NCBI RefSeq assembly: GCF_030734285.1 | Contig: NZ_CP132295.1 | Span: 1-64,000 of the forward strand | Direction: 5' to 3' | From: Natronococcus sp. AD-5 | Lineage (GTDB): Archaea; Halobacteriota; Halobacteria; Halobacteriales; Natrialbaceae | Length of the DNA: 64,000 bases | Shown here: one piece after another, positions 51,532-60,183 of the stretch | Numbering within the stretch: position 1 is the first letter of the stretch | How the letters are laid out: every line of letters starts with the position of its first letter | Notes under the pieces: model-generated | The model's input: the letters and a program-made list of their open reading frames with translations, nothing else | What the model was told of the DNA's origin: nothing | Database searches by the model: none | Position numbers and translations under genes: made by a program

Positions 51532-51954
51532 ATGTTCCTTCACACACTAGTCTGCGGTACGCCAACGTTCGACGTAGACCTAACGACGATCCCCGCGTTC
51601 GAGATCGCCGACACCTACTTGTTCACGCACTTTTTCGAGGATCAGGAACTCTTCGAGAAGTTCAGGCAGTATTATAATGGTGACCGGTTCGAAGTGCCCG
51701 TTGACGACCTCGAACACGTCCAGGGAATTCTCGATCAGTTCTACTACGAGCTGGAGCCAGTCGATGACCTCGACGCGTACTGTGTGGTCAAAGAGCAGTA
51801 TACGAAACACGCGCCGATCCTGAAACAGTGGGTCGATCACTGGACACGTGAGAGCCACCACTTCTTCCTCATGAAAGATCAACAGGCCGTCGATTTCGCC
51901 GTCGAACAAGGGGCGACACCGGTTTCAGAGAGTAAGTTCGTCCTCGGAATTTAA
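51532..51954 (+). CDS. Hypothetical haloarchaeal plasmid protein
   Basis: 140 acidic residues beginning at ATG 51532 (MFLHTLVCGTPTFDVDLTTI). Helical, with aromatic-rich stretches IADTYLFTHFFEDQELFEKF, LDQFYYELEPVDDLDAY and WTRESHHFFLMKDQQ. No membrane segments or known motif. It stands divergent from the ArdC-like gene, with which such proteins seem to travel. The function is unknown. Confidence 0.65.
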   Translation: MFLHTLVCGTPTFDVDLTTIPAFEIADTYLFTHFFEDQELFEKFRQYYNGDRFEVPVDDLEHVQGILDQFYYELEPVDDLDAYCVVKEQYTKHAPILKQWVDHWTRESHHFFLMKDQQAVDFAVEQGATPVSESKFVLGI

Positions 51955-52018
51955 CCGAGGAAAATTGGAGTCGAACGGCTTCGAAATCCACGTAAGCGAG
52001 CGGACCAGGCCGTCGATC

Positions 52019-52267
52019 CTATTCCTTAGCGCCATCTGTATCTGGATCAGTAACGTATAGCTCGTCGTCGACCAGATAGAGGTATCCACGATCGATCAGC
52101 CGTTGGAGCGCGTACTCCGCGTCAGCTTCCCCAATCTCCTCCGTAACGATGAGTGCTGTCGCCTTCTCCTTCGCCAGTCCATCGTCGCCACTACAGATAC
52201 GGGGTTTGAGTTGCCGGTAGACATCGAGAATCCAGTTGGGCAAGGGAGGACGCTCATCTCGATACAT
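52019..52267 (-). CDS. Small winged-helix-like protein
   Basis: 82 residues from the ATG at 52267 (MYRDERPPLPNWILDVYRQL); an upstream ATG at 52357 would add 30 weak residues. The pattern KATALIVTEEIGEADAEYAL (helix-turn-helix) followed by RLIDRGYLYLVDDELYVTDP (wing) is that of small haloarchaeal winged-helix proteins acting as transcription or modification regulators. A decayed homologue lies at 47379. Confidence 0.6.
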   Translation of the reverse strand: MYRDERPPLPNWILDVYRQLKPRICSGDDGLAKEKATALIVTEEIGEADAEYALQRLIDRGYLYLVDDELYVTDPDTDGAKE

Positions 52268-52357
52268 CGCGTACTTCGTCCTTGGTTCTCCGAACGTATT
52301 AACAGACCCGTGGCACGACGATTTGTGATTATCGGTAAATCGGATACGGTGGCTCAT

Positions 52358-52675
52358 CTTCCTTCCCTAAGTGGACTTTCACTCCCAAGTTGTGAAGCCC
52401 ACTGTACCCACGTTGGCCCCATGTTGATGATACGCTCACTGTTTAGTTCGCCACCGATCTCGAGTTACCCCATGCAGTTGTCTTTTCATTGAAAATGAGA
52501 CCGCCACTATCTTGAAAAAGATTGAAACTTCGGTGTGGACGGTCATTCCGTCGTGCTTGTCTCATTACTGCCTGAAAAGGCCAAGGGAGAATAGGGTGCA
52601 AGCTGTGGGTTAACTTACTCAAGAACGGGAGCCAGTGTCAACACCTTCATTATCACTCTTTGACCACAGTGCACT
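52358..52675. other. No recognisable gene
   Basis: I see no protein-like frame or clear repeat. It is the upstream region of the small zinc-finger gene at 52676. Confidence 0.4.
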
Positions 52676-52792
52676 ATGCCGCTCTGTGAAGCCTGCGGTG
52701 AACAGGTCACGCGGATATGGAAGCACACAGCCAGCAGGGAATACGAGTGGGTCTGCAGCGACTGTCATCCACTGGTAGATGCACCGATATAA
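52676..52792 (+). CDS. Tiny CxxC zinc-finger protein
   Basis: 38 residues, MPLCEACGEQVTRIWKH then EWVCSDCHPLVDAPI. Two CxxC knuckles (residues 4-7 and 28-31) give a complete zinc site in a very short protein. Such micro zinc fingers are a known and abundant class in haloarchaea, some affecting biofilm and motility. The start ATG lies 3 nt before the first knuckle region. Confidence 0.55.
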   Translation: MPLCEACGEQVTRIWKHTASREYEWVCSDCHPLVDAPI

Positions 52793-52889
52793 CAGTGTCC
52801 ACTACGGCATTCAGTGGTTGATCTGAGCTGTCTTCTGCAAAGACTCCCGTTTCTCTCCCGGCTCGAGGACGCCGCGATCGGTGGATCCG

Positions 52890-53093
52890 TCACGATTCCT
52901 CACGGAGTTCTTCAGCTTGTCGGGCTAGTTGTTTGAGGATCGGAAGGCGTTGCTGGTGCTGGTTTTCATACGCGACACACGCCCGAAGTGTCTCCATGTC
53001 GGTGATCGTCGCGATTCCCGCATCAATGAGCCGGATATTCGCTGACTCGAGACGCTGTGCTGGCGTCAGTGGCTCGTCGTCGGTATCTGACAT
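52890..53093 (-). CDS. Small helical hypothetical protein
   Basis: 67 residues, all probably helical: TPAQRLESANIRLIDAGIAT, ITDMETLRACVAYENQHQQR and KQLARQAEELREES. It resembles small accessory proteins of haloarchaeal plasmids. The leader carries the GTGGTGTTGTT motif also found before the ArdC-like gene. The function is unknown. Confidence 0.6.
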   Translation of the reverse strand: MSDTDDEPLTPAQRLESANIRLIDAGIATITDMETLRACVAYENQHQQRLPILKQLARQAEELREES

Positions 53094-53101
53094 CGTGGAC
53101 T

Positions 53102-53134
53102 CCTCTCACCCCTCGAGGAGAGAAACAACACCAC
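53102..53134 (-). promoter_or_regulatory. 5' leader motif GTGGTGTTGTT plus stem (second copy)
   Basis: Read on the minus strand, GTGGTGTTGTTTCTC starts at 53134, followed by a CTCTC...GAGAG-type stem around CTCGAGGGG, and ends about 10 nt before the start codon at 53093. It shares the 11-mer and the following stem style with 51366-51408. Confidence 0.4.
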
Positions 53135-53203
53135 GAGATGGTGACTCTGATCTGACAATCACTTTGAAGCGGCGAGACTCTCTCGCCGTTTACGCTCCTA
53201 GAT

Positions 53204-54229
53204 TCACCGGTGGTGCGTGTTCACTCTCGGACTGCCAGGGTCCGGGCCGTGTCGGGGAGACTGACACCTGGTACATTCCCAGATCGGCGTGTCGGGAATC
53301 TCTGGAACTGGCACTTCATCGACGCCACCGAATTTGTGGCGCGTCGACTCACCGCACGATCGACACCCCAGATTGCGACGAGTTCGCCCCTCGCGAGGGA
53401 GGCTCTCGGAGCGATCCGGTGGGGAGACGTGCTCGAGGGCAATTGCGGGAACGATCCAGGTGCGTGTTGGCTCGTCCCGTCGTGGGTATTCGTCAGTATC
53501 CCAGTTGGAACTGGTTCGCTCGAGCGTGCCACCAGCGATCAGCTGGCCGACCTCTCCAATATCAGTGATCGGCTCGCCCTCGGCATCGAATAGTACTGGC
53601 TCGAGCGTGGGCCGATTCTCCTCGGTATTGTCAGTGCTCTCCTCAGCAGCTATAGTGTAGTCGTGGCCAGCGTTCTGGCGGATGATATCGAGTTGGCGCT
53701 GGCCCTCAGTCGTCTCGACGGCGGCCGCAGCAGGCAGCTGGCCCCATTTGCGAGTGAAGCGCATGACGAGCTCACCCTCGAGATCGGCGACGACTTCGCA
53801 CTCGTCGATGCCGTCAATCGACGTGGTGAAGGAATCGCCAGTTAGTCCTTTGAAGACGGCTTTGGCTTTGCAGATGGCGGTGTGCTCGGTTTTCGCGTCG
53901 ACGAGGACGTGAATCATCCCTGTGAGTTTGCGCTCGGTGTCGGGCTCGATTGCAAGATCACCGTAGTCGAGGCTGTTCGTGAGGCAGAAATCACATTTCG
54001 TCCGGTCGTGAGCGATCTCCGTGCCACACTCACAGCGATTCTCAGCAGCCGATCCATCTCCGTGGGACTTGGGGCCTGGCGTGTCCGGGTACTCTAAGTG
54101 GTCGTTCTCGATCGAGTCGTCGACACATTCGTAGCTGCCGTCGTCGACGGCTCTCGCATCGGTCGCGTCGGGGCCGATTCTTCCTTCGCCTTCGGGGGCG
54201 AACTCCCAACGGTCGTCGTCGTAGCTCAT
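53204..54229 (-). CDS. Haloarchaeal plasmid protein with two zinc-ribbon motifs
   Basis: 341 acidic residues. An N-terminal zinc ribbon (CECG, then CDFC near residue 80) precedes a conserved-looking middle domain: KLTGMIHVLVDAKTEHTAIC, KAVFKGLTGDSFTTSIDGID, GELVMRFTRKWGQLPAAAAV and IIRQNAGHDYTIA. The C-terminal part includes TWIVPAIALEHVSPPDRS and a second ribbon (CRSCGES, then CTRCQSP). I do not recognise a named family. Co-location with the ArdC-like gene points to plasmid maintenance or transfer functions, which is inferred. Confidence 0.7.
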   Translation of the reverse strand: MSYDDDRWEFAPEGEGRIGPDATDARAVDDGSYECVDDSIENDHLEYPDTPGPKSHGDGSAAENRCECGTEIAHDRTKCDFCLTNSLDYGDLAIEPDTERKLTGMIHVLVDAKTEHTAICKAKAVFKGLTGDSFTTSIDGIDECEVVADLEGELVMRFTRKWGQLPAAAAVETTEGQRQLDIIRQNAGHDYTIAAEESTDNTEENRPTLEPVLFDAEGEPITDIGEVGQLIAGGTLERTSSNWDTDEYPRRDEPTRTWIVPAIALEHVSPPDRSESLPREGRTRRNLGCRSCGESTRHKFGGVDEVPVPEIPDTPIWECTRCQSPRHGPDPGSPRVNTHHR

Positions 54230-54372
54230 GGATGGAGTGTCGTGTTGTCAGTCTCTGTCTATCTCTTACCTAGTTAATCTCCGGGTAGCAGAGTGAAAGT
54301 GAAACTAGGATTAGATACAGATGGGCTTAATTAAGAGTCAGAGGCTTGTGAGTAGAGACTGAGCCAAGAGTA

Positions 54373-54699
54373 TCAGAAGGACAGTTGCTGGTCTTCCCGT
54401 TTCTCTCCCAGCGCGGGCGGCGTGCGATCGGAGTAATACTTTCGGCCTATAGCTCGGCTGTCGACCATGTTGAACAACGCTTGCCGTGCCTCACTGGGCG
54501 ATTCGTACGTTTCGTTCGCAAACGAACCGAGAATATCGCGGACCGATTCCGTCCCGTTCGGAAATTCAATGATGTGTTCGCCGTACTCTTCGACGAGTTC
54601 CCCATTCGTAATCGGGTACGACTGCTCCTCAATCTGGCCTGCTAACTCACCGAATTCGACACCAAGCTCTCGGTGTGGTATGCTGTTGAAGTCTGTCAT
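54373..54699 (-). CDS. Small haloarchaeal protein (DUF5789-like)
   Basis: 108 residues from the ATG at 54699 (MTDFNSIPHRELGVEFGELA); the longer reading from 54786 is less likely. Pattern: YPITNGELVEEYGEHIIEFP, NGTESVRDILGSFANETYES, then FNMVDSRAIGRKYYSDRTPP. YPVTxxELxExYGxxxxExPxGxE and AIGRKxYSDRxPP are, from memory, features of the DUF5789 family, which occurs widely in haloarchaea with unknown role. Confidence 0.65.
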   Translation of the reverse strand: MTDFNSIPHRELGVEFGELAGQIEEQSYPITNGELVEEYGEHIIEFPNGTESVRDILGSFANETYESPSEARQALFNMVDSRAIGRKYYSDRTPPALGEKREDQQLSF

Positions 54700-54916
54700 C
54701 GTCGATTCGGGGTTCGTACACTCCCGATTCACAAACGTCTGTGGGTGGGCCAATTGAATTGAATATTTTGGCCTTGTAATCGCCAAATGATCTCAAGGAA
54801 CGGTTCAGAATCAATAATCACATCGTTTGACTCTTGACGATATCATTTGAAAACAGACTGACTCGAGCGATGTATTCAACACCGTTATTGACACTCGAAC
54901 CCTACCTCTATTTACG

Positions 54917-55150
54917 ATGAATCCTAAATCCAAGTCCAATCATCCGCCTCCCGGTAAAGTGACGCTGTATTGCTTTGAGTGTGATCACGAGAGCCCAATT
55001 CCGGGCGACTGGCAGATGCAGACGACCGATACCGGCGAGGTTTATCACTGTCCGGAGTGTGCCACAACCATCACTGTCCGTCCCCATCCGAGATCAGACA
55101 CTCGAGACGCCGACAGCAACACGAATCGCTGTTTCTGTGTAGGTGACTGA
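54917..55150 (+). CDS. Small zinc-ribbon protein
   Basis: 77 residues with a clear zinc ribbon: LYCFECDHESPIPGDWQMQT (CxxC at about 20-23) and VYHCPECATTITVRPH (CxxC at about 45-48). The pattern CxxCxHxSPxxGDW...YxCPxC is a recurrent haloarchaeal small family. The ATG at 54917 follows an A/T-rich stretch. The function is unknown; it could be nucleic acid- or protein-binding. Confidence 0.65.
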   Translation: MNPKSKSNHPPPGKVTLYCFECDHESPIPGDWQMQTTDTGEVYHCPECATTITVRPHPRSDTRDADSNTNRCFCVGD

Positions 55151-55299
55151 AAGCCGGTACCCAACGATTCCCAGTCTCGGAAGAGAGATATATATTGTCA
55201 GTCGTGCAGTAGGGGGGCGGCCACCTTGATGCACGAGGTGAATACTTAACAACGGGAAGAAGTACCCAAGGTATCACTACTCCCTATAGAAGAGCGTGA

Positions 55300-55436
55300 C
55301 CTTGTTTAGACGCAGCGCAGAGCGACCAATGCAGGCTGTCTCCTAAATAGAGAATGCACTGAAGAAGTCCTAACTAGGTCAATCGATTCAAGAAGGACAC
55401 CTTCATCTGAGCGTTTTGTCCCGCGTCTAAACAAGG
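55300..55436. mobile_element. MITE-like element, copy 1 (137 bp)
   Basis: Ends are perfect 14-bp inverted repeats: CCTTGTTTAGACGC at 55300-55313 and its complement at 55423-55436. There is no coding capacity. A second element with the same ends lies at 56791-57027. The insides differ, so they are either independent deletion derivatives of one IS or different MITEs sharing ends. Confidence 0.65.
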
Positions 55437-55596
55437 CCCAGAGGATGTATGTATCACGGCGAGTCCTCTAGTTCAACCCACACCAGATTGATCCTTCAGA
55501 CAAGGGACCAGCTTACGGAGACTGAGCGCTGCTGCCGTCCAGATTCCTGATCGAACCACCTAAACCTCTCACTCTTCGATAGGGAATACTGCCATC

Positions 55597-56643
55597 ATGG
55601 ACCAGTCGAACAATGAGTCGGGCTCCGGCGATACGATGCAAGAACGTGAGAGTGAACGCCGTCTCAACCAGTGGATACTATTGGAGGCAAATAGATGGAC
55701 TATCGTCGGTCTCCTCTTGCTGGCAGTATTCATCTTGCTCGTCCTGCTCGCCACCGCCAATCCTGCCCCCGTCAGTGAGCTTCTGCAACTCGAAGCGCCG
55801 GTGGATACCGCTTTCCAAGGGCTCATCGCCGGTATCATTACCGGCGTCACTCTCGTGCTAACGATCAACCAGTTGGTGTTATCCCAGGAACTCGGTCCTC
55901 TGGGCCAACAGCGCGACCGAATGCAAGGCGCGATGAATTTCCGCCAAGACGTAGAGGAAGAGACGGAATTGGCTGTGACTCCCACGGAAGCATCCACGTT
56001 TCTCCGAGCACTTGTTGAGGCTACCGAACGGAAAGCGGTGGCACTCCAGGACACTGTCAGTGACAGCACTGACGAGGAAGCCGTCGATGAGGTCACTTCC
56101 TACGTTGATGATCTGACCGAGAATGCCCAAGAGGTGAGCGAGGAATTAGCGGATGCGCAGTTCGGAACGTACCAGGTCCTCGGAGCGGCGCTGGATTACG
56201 ACTATTCGCGGAAGATACACACTGCCCGCCAGATTCAGAACGATCACGGTGATGCACTCTCGGACGAGGCAAACGGAACACTCGACGATCTCCAGGAGGT
56301 GTTGGAATTTCTGGGACCGGCACGTGAACACTTTAAGACATATTACTTCCAGTGGGAACTGATCAACCTTTCCTACGCGATCCTCTTCACTACAATCCCG
56401 GCACTGATTGTAGCGTTTACAATGATACTGTTTTTCGATCCCGAACTCGTGTCGGGAACGATCTGGGGAGTGGAGAGTGTGCTCCTAATCGTCTGTCTCG
56501 CAGTAACTTTCGGCGTCATGCCGTTCATGGTACTGTTCGCCTACATTCTTCGGGTCGCTACCGTAGCGAAGCGAACGCTTGCGGTGGGGCCGTTTACCCT
56601 TCGCGAAACTGAAGAAGCAGAGGAGATTCAGTGGGAGGAGTAG
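55597..56643 (+). CDS. Four-helix membrane protein with cytoplasmic coiled region
   Basis: 348 residues. Helix pair 1 lies at about 37-60 and 75-95 (IVGLLLLAVFILLVLLATA and GLIAGIITGVTLVLTINQLV). A charged helical region of about 150 residues follows (VEEETELAVTPTEASTFLRA, VDDLTENAQEVSEELADAQF). Helix pair 2 lies at about 262-285 and 297-325 (LFTTIPALIVAFTMILFF and LLIVCLAVTFGVMPFMVLFA). Similar proteins occur in haloarchaea without known function. MITE-like elements flank the gene on both sides. Intact; start ATG at 55597. Confidence 0.75.
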   Translation: MDQSNNESGSGDTMQERESERRLNQWILLEANRWTIVGLLLLAVFILLVLLATANPAPVSELLQLEAPVDTAFQGLIAGIITGVTLVLTINQLVLSQELGPLGQQRDRMQGAMNFRQDVEEETELAVTPTEASTFLRALVEATERKAVALQDTVSDSTDEEAVDEVTSYVDDLTENAQEVSEELADAQFGTYQVLGAALDYDYSRKIHTARQIQNDHGDALSDEANGTLDDLQEVLEFLGPAREHFKTYYFQWELINLSYAILFTTIPALIVAFTMILFFDPELVSGTIWGVESVLLIVCLAVTFGVMPFMVLFAYILRVATVAKRTLAVGPFTLRETEEAEEIQWEE

Positions 56644-56790
56644 TCCGGCCAGTGACCGACAGACCTATCGTGCGCACCAGGGCCATCCGTTACGGTTCAG
56701 GTAACTGATCAGTGGTCATTCCGGCCACAGTACTGAGCATCTCGATTCAATGCTCGGACGCAGACTTTACTGATGGATATGCGCTATGGG

Positions 56791-57027
56791 CCTTGTTTAG
56801 ACGCTATTGAGGGCAGCTCTGAAGTTTGTTTCTGATCCTATATGGGAATCATTGGCGAGAATTTCGACTCATGGCCAAGGCGATGATATTCTGATAGTCT
56901 TGGTAGAACGGCTGTAACGACGAAAATGCGGTGATAGACTTCTGTTCGACAGTTGCATTCCTACTCGCGCTTGACTACTCCCTGACTGTAGGCCCTCTCA
57001 CCCTCGAATTTCCGCGTCTAAACACGG
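56791..57027. mobile_element. MITE-like element, copy 2 (237 bp)
   Basis: Left end CCTTGTTTAGACGC (56791-56804), identical to copy 1. The right end (57014-57027) is the complement with one mismatch (ACACGG for ACAAGG). There is no open frame of note inside. The two copies bracket the membrane protein gene at 55597. Confidence 0.6.
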
Positions 57028-57032
57028 CCCGC

Positions 57033-57216
57033 GCTTTGTATTCAGCAGCACGGCTCTGCCAATATTACCGGTAGCTGATAGAAGTAATAGCGTTAGATTC
57101 GCATCTCTACATAACAGCTGTTCCAGCGAGATCTTGTCGAAATCGAATGGCATCATGAGCGCTAATTCTATATGCATTGAGAGCACCGGTCGCAACTTCT
57201 GCGGCCGTCTATCCAT
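57033..57216 (-). repeat. Repeated gene remnant (RDANLT repeat), copy 1
   Basis: On the minus strand it reads QKLRPVLSMH, then EQLLCRDANLTLLLLSATGN and AVLLNTK. A related stretch at 58663-58770 reads ESLRRDANLTRLLLSDTDDV and KAVLNTT, and QKLRPVLSMH recurs at 38490. Probably the N terminus of a repeated, perhaps mobile gene. Confidence 0.45.
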
Positions 57217-57326
57217 AGATACTATTCTAGCGAAATCGAACGTCTGACAAGCTCTAGCTGCTCAATAGGAACTGAAGGAGTATCGGAATGATTTACACGG
57301 GCGCTCAAGATGTACAACAAACGGGA

Positions 57327-57635
57327 ATGAGTGATAATCACATAGATGAGGGAATCGCCCACCAGATCGACGCCGTCGAGATCCCTGACGGCTGGCACTA
57401 CGATCCCGGGTGGACGTGGGGCGATGTCGACGCCGCGATCTATCACGAGTCGCTGCATGCAGTGCTCGAAGGCGATCATGAGACGAGCTATGTTATCGAG
57501 ATCAAATCGGATGCGGTCCTGTTACGAGAAGTCCGCTGGGCCGCAGAGAACCAGATCCTCGAATGCGGCGACCAGTCCGAAATCAGCGAATTGCTCGAGT
57601 ACAGAGAAGAGTTACTGACTCCGTCTGAAGGCTAA
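57327..57635 (+). CDS. Hypothetical protein
   Basis: 102 residues from the ATG at 57327 (MSDNHIDEGIAHQIDAVEIP); an ATG at 57288 is also in frame. Tryptophan-rich motif GWHYDPGWTWGDVDAAIYHE near residue 25, then HAVLEGDHETSYVIEIKSDA and a helical end. Soluble, acidic, one small domain. No family is recognised. Confidence 0.55.
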   Translation: MSDNHIDEGIAHQIDAVEIPDGWHYDPGWTWGDVDAAIYHESLHAVLEGDHETSYVIEIKSDAVLLREVRWAAENQILECGDQSEISELLEYREELLTPSEG

Positions 57636-57912
57636 TTCTCGCGTTGATCGAGTCGGCCGCACTGAAATAATGCATTCTCGACGGTAAGTCTATGCGTGGG
57701 TGTTAGTATAATTATCAGTAGATAGTAGTACAGTTTCTTTATTTAGATTTGGCCGTGAAACTCGTGTTACGTACAGGTGAAGTAGGTAACGGAGCAGCAA
57801 TCAACTTCGCCGATAGCTGTCAAGAACAGCGTGCTGAATACAGAGGATGTGTCTTTCAGGAATCGATTGACGGACGAGCGGACGGAGACGCGTTCTTTCG
57901 TAACTATTTCGA
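57636..57912. other. No recognisable gene
   Basis: AT-rich in the first half. A plus-strand frame spanning 57749-58039 runs into the antisense of the methyltransferase and is not protein-like. I see nothing to annotate. Confidence 0.4.
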
Positions 57913-58554
57913 TCAGGCGGGTTTTCGTGCTATAGTGGCAATCACAAGGTTTGGGCTCCACTTGGGACCAGTAATCGTGTGGTCTTCGTCCCTCCATTCC
58001 GCGATTCGAAACAACTGCGTTGCTTCGTCACGACTGTAGCGAAAGAATAGAGACGAATTTATCATCTCTTGGACGTTCTGCACTGGATTCCATGCCGAAA
58101 ACGGTAGACGATGAAACCCCATGACGAGGATTGACCCGCCTGGCTTTGTAACTCGATAGGCCTCTCGGAGCACGTCCGCTGGGGTTGCCCAGTACAGAAT
58201 GGAGCCAATGGACACGATACGGTCGAAGGTTTTATCCACGTACGGTAGCCGATGTGCGTCCGCTTGAACAAATTGGGCATCGTCAAGCTCGTCCTTGTCA
58301 GCGGTGGTTTGGAGCTGTGATACACTCTGATCGAGTCCGTGCACATCCGACACATGTGCAAGCAGATGCCTGGTCGTCTCGCCCGTTCCACAGCCGATAT
58401 CGAGAATGCGGTCCGTGGAGTCGATTCGGAGGTGTTCGATTCCCTTCTGCTGCAACCAATCTGGCCAGAACAGCGCGGAGACCACGGTATCGTAACCCGG
58501 CGTGACGAACGCGAACCATTGCCGTGCAGCATCGCTGTCCTGCAGTAGTCCCAT
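57913..58554 (-). CDS. SAM-dependent methyltransferase (class I)
   Basis: 213 residues. Motif I ILDIGCGTGETTRHLL near residue 49, acidic loop VHGLDQS for the ribose hydroxyls, VQADAHRLPYVDKTFDRIVS (motifs II/III) and YRVTKPGGSILVMGFHRL (post-III). The N-terminal FVTPGYDTVVSALFWP resembles UbiE/COQ5-type enzymes that methylate small molecules such as quinones or lipids. The methyl acceptor is unknown. Start ATG at 58554. Flanked by repeat remnants. Confidence 0.88.
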   Translation of the reverse strand: MGLLQDSDAARQWFAFVTPGYDTVVSALFWPDWLQQKGIEHLRIDSTDRILDIGCGTGETTRHLLAHVSDVHGLDQSVSQLQTTADKDELDDAQFVQADAHRLPYVDKTFDRIVSIGSILYWATPADVLREAYRVTKPGGSILVMGFHRLPFSAWNPVQNVQEMINSSLFFRYSRDEATQLFRIAEWRDEDHTITGPKWSPNLVIATIARKPA

Positions 58555-58662
58555 ACAAAGTCGTATGGCCCGGAGTGGAATAATGGTTGTTCGGATAACA
58601 GTGGGGATGAAGTCCAGTATGTAGCGGCGTTCAGAGTGGGGAATCCGGTCAAGTAGTGGTCA

Positions 58663-58770
58663 ATGACCGATACGTGCGTTGTATTCAGCACGGCTTTACC
58701 AACATCATCGGTGTCTGATAGAAGCAACCGCGTTAGGTTCGCATCTCTACGTAACGATTCGCCCAACTCA
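58663..58770 (-). repeat. Repeated gene remnant (RDANLT repeat), copy 2
   Basis: DNA similarity to 57033-57135 (GTTAG(A/G)TTCGCATCTCTAC and flanks) with the minus-strand peptide RRDANLTRLLLSD. It sits right upstream of the methyltransferase gene, and its frame reads into that region, so its 3' part was replaced. The stretch 58771-59141 shows no gene. Confidence 0.45.
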
Positions 58771-59141
58771 GATTCAGCACCAAGACTGAATAAAGAGACC
58801 GTATTACCAACTACTGTTATTCAACGGATTTCATTTAATTGTCTGAGATACCTATTTGCGTTTCTTACTTGGCTCTTCTCCAATTGGTGAATCACATCTA
58901 CCAAGCGGCACTAGGCCATGTTAGTGCTCAGAGTCTTCGATTTCTGTGTAGTACCCTCGATCTACTTGCTATGTCTCATGTCTTTCAAATTGAGCTATGC
59001 CGAGTACACTTCCGCAGTGACAAAAGGTGGTACAATACCACAGTTTACAAGAGAGGTTATCAGGTATCTCTCAGTGGATCCTGGTGTTCAGTGACTTTCT
59101 CCCCGACAGTACTATATTTGAATCGGGTGCTACAGTATAAC

Positions 59142-59540
59142 ATGGGAAGCATTGAACTTGAGCCGACGTTCGCAGATAAATTACGCCGTGTGTGCCGGGC
59201 GGAGGTGGGTGATAAGGTCCGAAGTGTCACCCATTTTACTGAGAACGATGTCGAGCAGATTTACCTCCGTTCTGATCTTGATCGAACAGCCGATCTCATG
59301 GGGTTTGCCGAACTAGAACGGACTGGATTCAGGGCAAGCGAAATGTATCGGAACTCGGAACTTGGGGCGTACGAGGCAACGGTTCGGATGTTCGAACATG
59401 GCTATCTCACACGCGTCATTTCCGGTCGCCACGGTGTGTGGGTAACAACTGACTCCCTCTCGCTGAACCAGTTCGAGGACCTTGTCTCGGCCCTCAAATC
59501 AGCTCTCGCAACAGATCCGAGTGAGATTGAAGCCAAGTGA
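59142..59540 (+). CDS. Conserved haloarchaeal protein of unknown function
   Basis: 132 residues from the ATG at 59142 (MGSIELEPTFADKLRRVCRA); the longer upstream reading is not protein-like. Conserved-looking segments: FTENDVEQIYLRSDLDRTAD, GYLTRVISGRHGVWVTTDSL and FEDLVSALKSAL. A similar short family of uncharacterised proteins is common in haloarchaea. It overlaps the next start by 4 bp. Confidence 0.65.
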   Translation: MGSIELEPTFADKLRRVCRAEVGDKVRSVTHFTENDVEQIYLRSDLDRTADLMGFAELERTGFRASEMYRNSELGAYEATVRMFEHGYLTRVISGRHGVWVTTDSLSLNQFEDLVSALKSALATDPSEIEAK

Positions 59541-59782
59541 GATTGATTTCATTCGCCTCAATCATCCTATTACTGGTAATCTCAACGGAAGCGGTCGAAA
59601 GAGTGACTGACGGTGGGGTACAGCAGATCCAGGAGAAACTTGGTTTGATGGACGACGCCGACCGGGATAGTGAGGGATATAATGATCAAGCCGATCCGGA
59701 ACTCGAGAAATTATCACTATCTGAGGGGGATTTTGAAGGAGCGATAGTTGCCACCGACGGCGGACGACCCCTGGACGAGTAA
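59537..59782 (+). CDS. Small hypothetical protein with hydrophobic N terminus
   Basis: 81 residues with a GTG start at 59537 overlapping the preceding stop (GTGA). Residues 3-16 (LISFASIILLLVIS) are hydrophobic. The rest is acidic (LGLMDDADRDSEGYNDQADP, SLSEGDFEGAIVATDGGRP). Coupled to the upstream gene. No family is recognised. Confidence 0.4.
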   Translation: MRLISFASIILLLVISTEAVERVTDGGVQQIQEKLGLMDDADRDSEGYNDQADPELEKLSLSEGDFEGAIVATDGGRPLDE

Positions 59783-60027
59783 TCGAGTTCGCATTTCCGG
59801 ATGCAAACATGTTCGGCATCGACAGCCCGTGGCTCGTTTCTCGAATTTCTCATAGTTCTCATATGGATCATATGTTATAGTCAGAGCACCGCTGCTCTCC
59901 GTAGTGCTTCTGTTCCCTTCCCAGATCTAGTGATTGGTGGCAATCAATGCTGATTACGCGGCTAACAAGACCGTCATTATTGATCAGGATAATACTGAAA
60001 TGGCCTGAGCATTTTTCTCTAACTATG

Positions 60028-60183
60028 ATGGTCAGCCTCAAACAGATGCCACAAACGGACGGAATTTGTGCCGAGTGTGGGAGAGAGTACACGGTCCGTA
60101 TTTGGCCGGATGGCGAGCTGCGTGCGGTCGGTACTGGTGGTGAGTGTACCTGTGGAAGCCTCTCGTTTCACCGGCTTGACTGA
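60028..60183 (+). CDS. Small zinc-finger protein
   Basis: 51 residues from the ATG at 60028 (60025 or 60046 are alternatives). GICAECGREYTVRIWPDGEL and GGECTCGSLSFHRLD carry four cysteines (CxxC and CxC) for one zinc. Typical haloarchaeal micro zinc finger. The function is unknown. Confidence 0.5.
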   Translation: MVSLKQMPQTDGICAECGREYTVRIWPDGELRAVGTGGECTCGSLSFHRLD

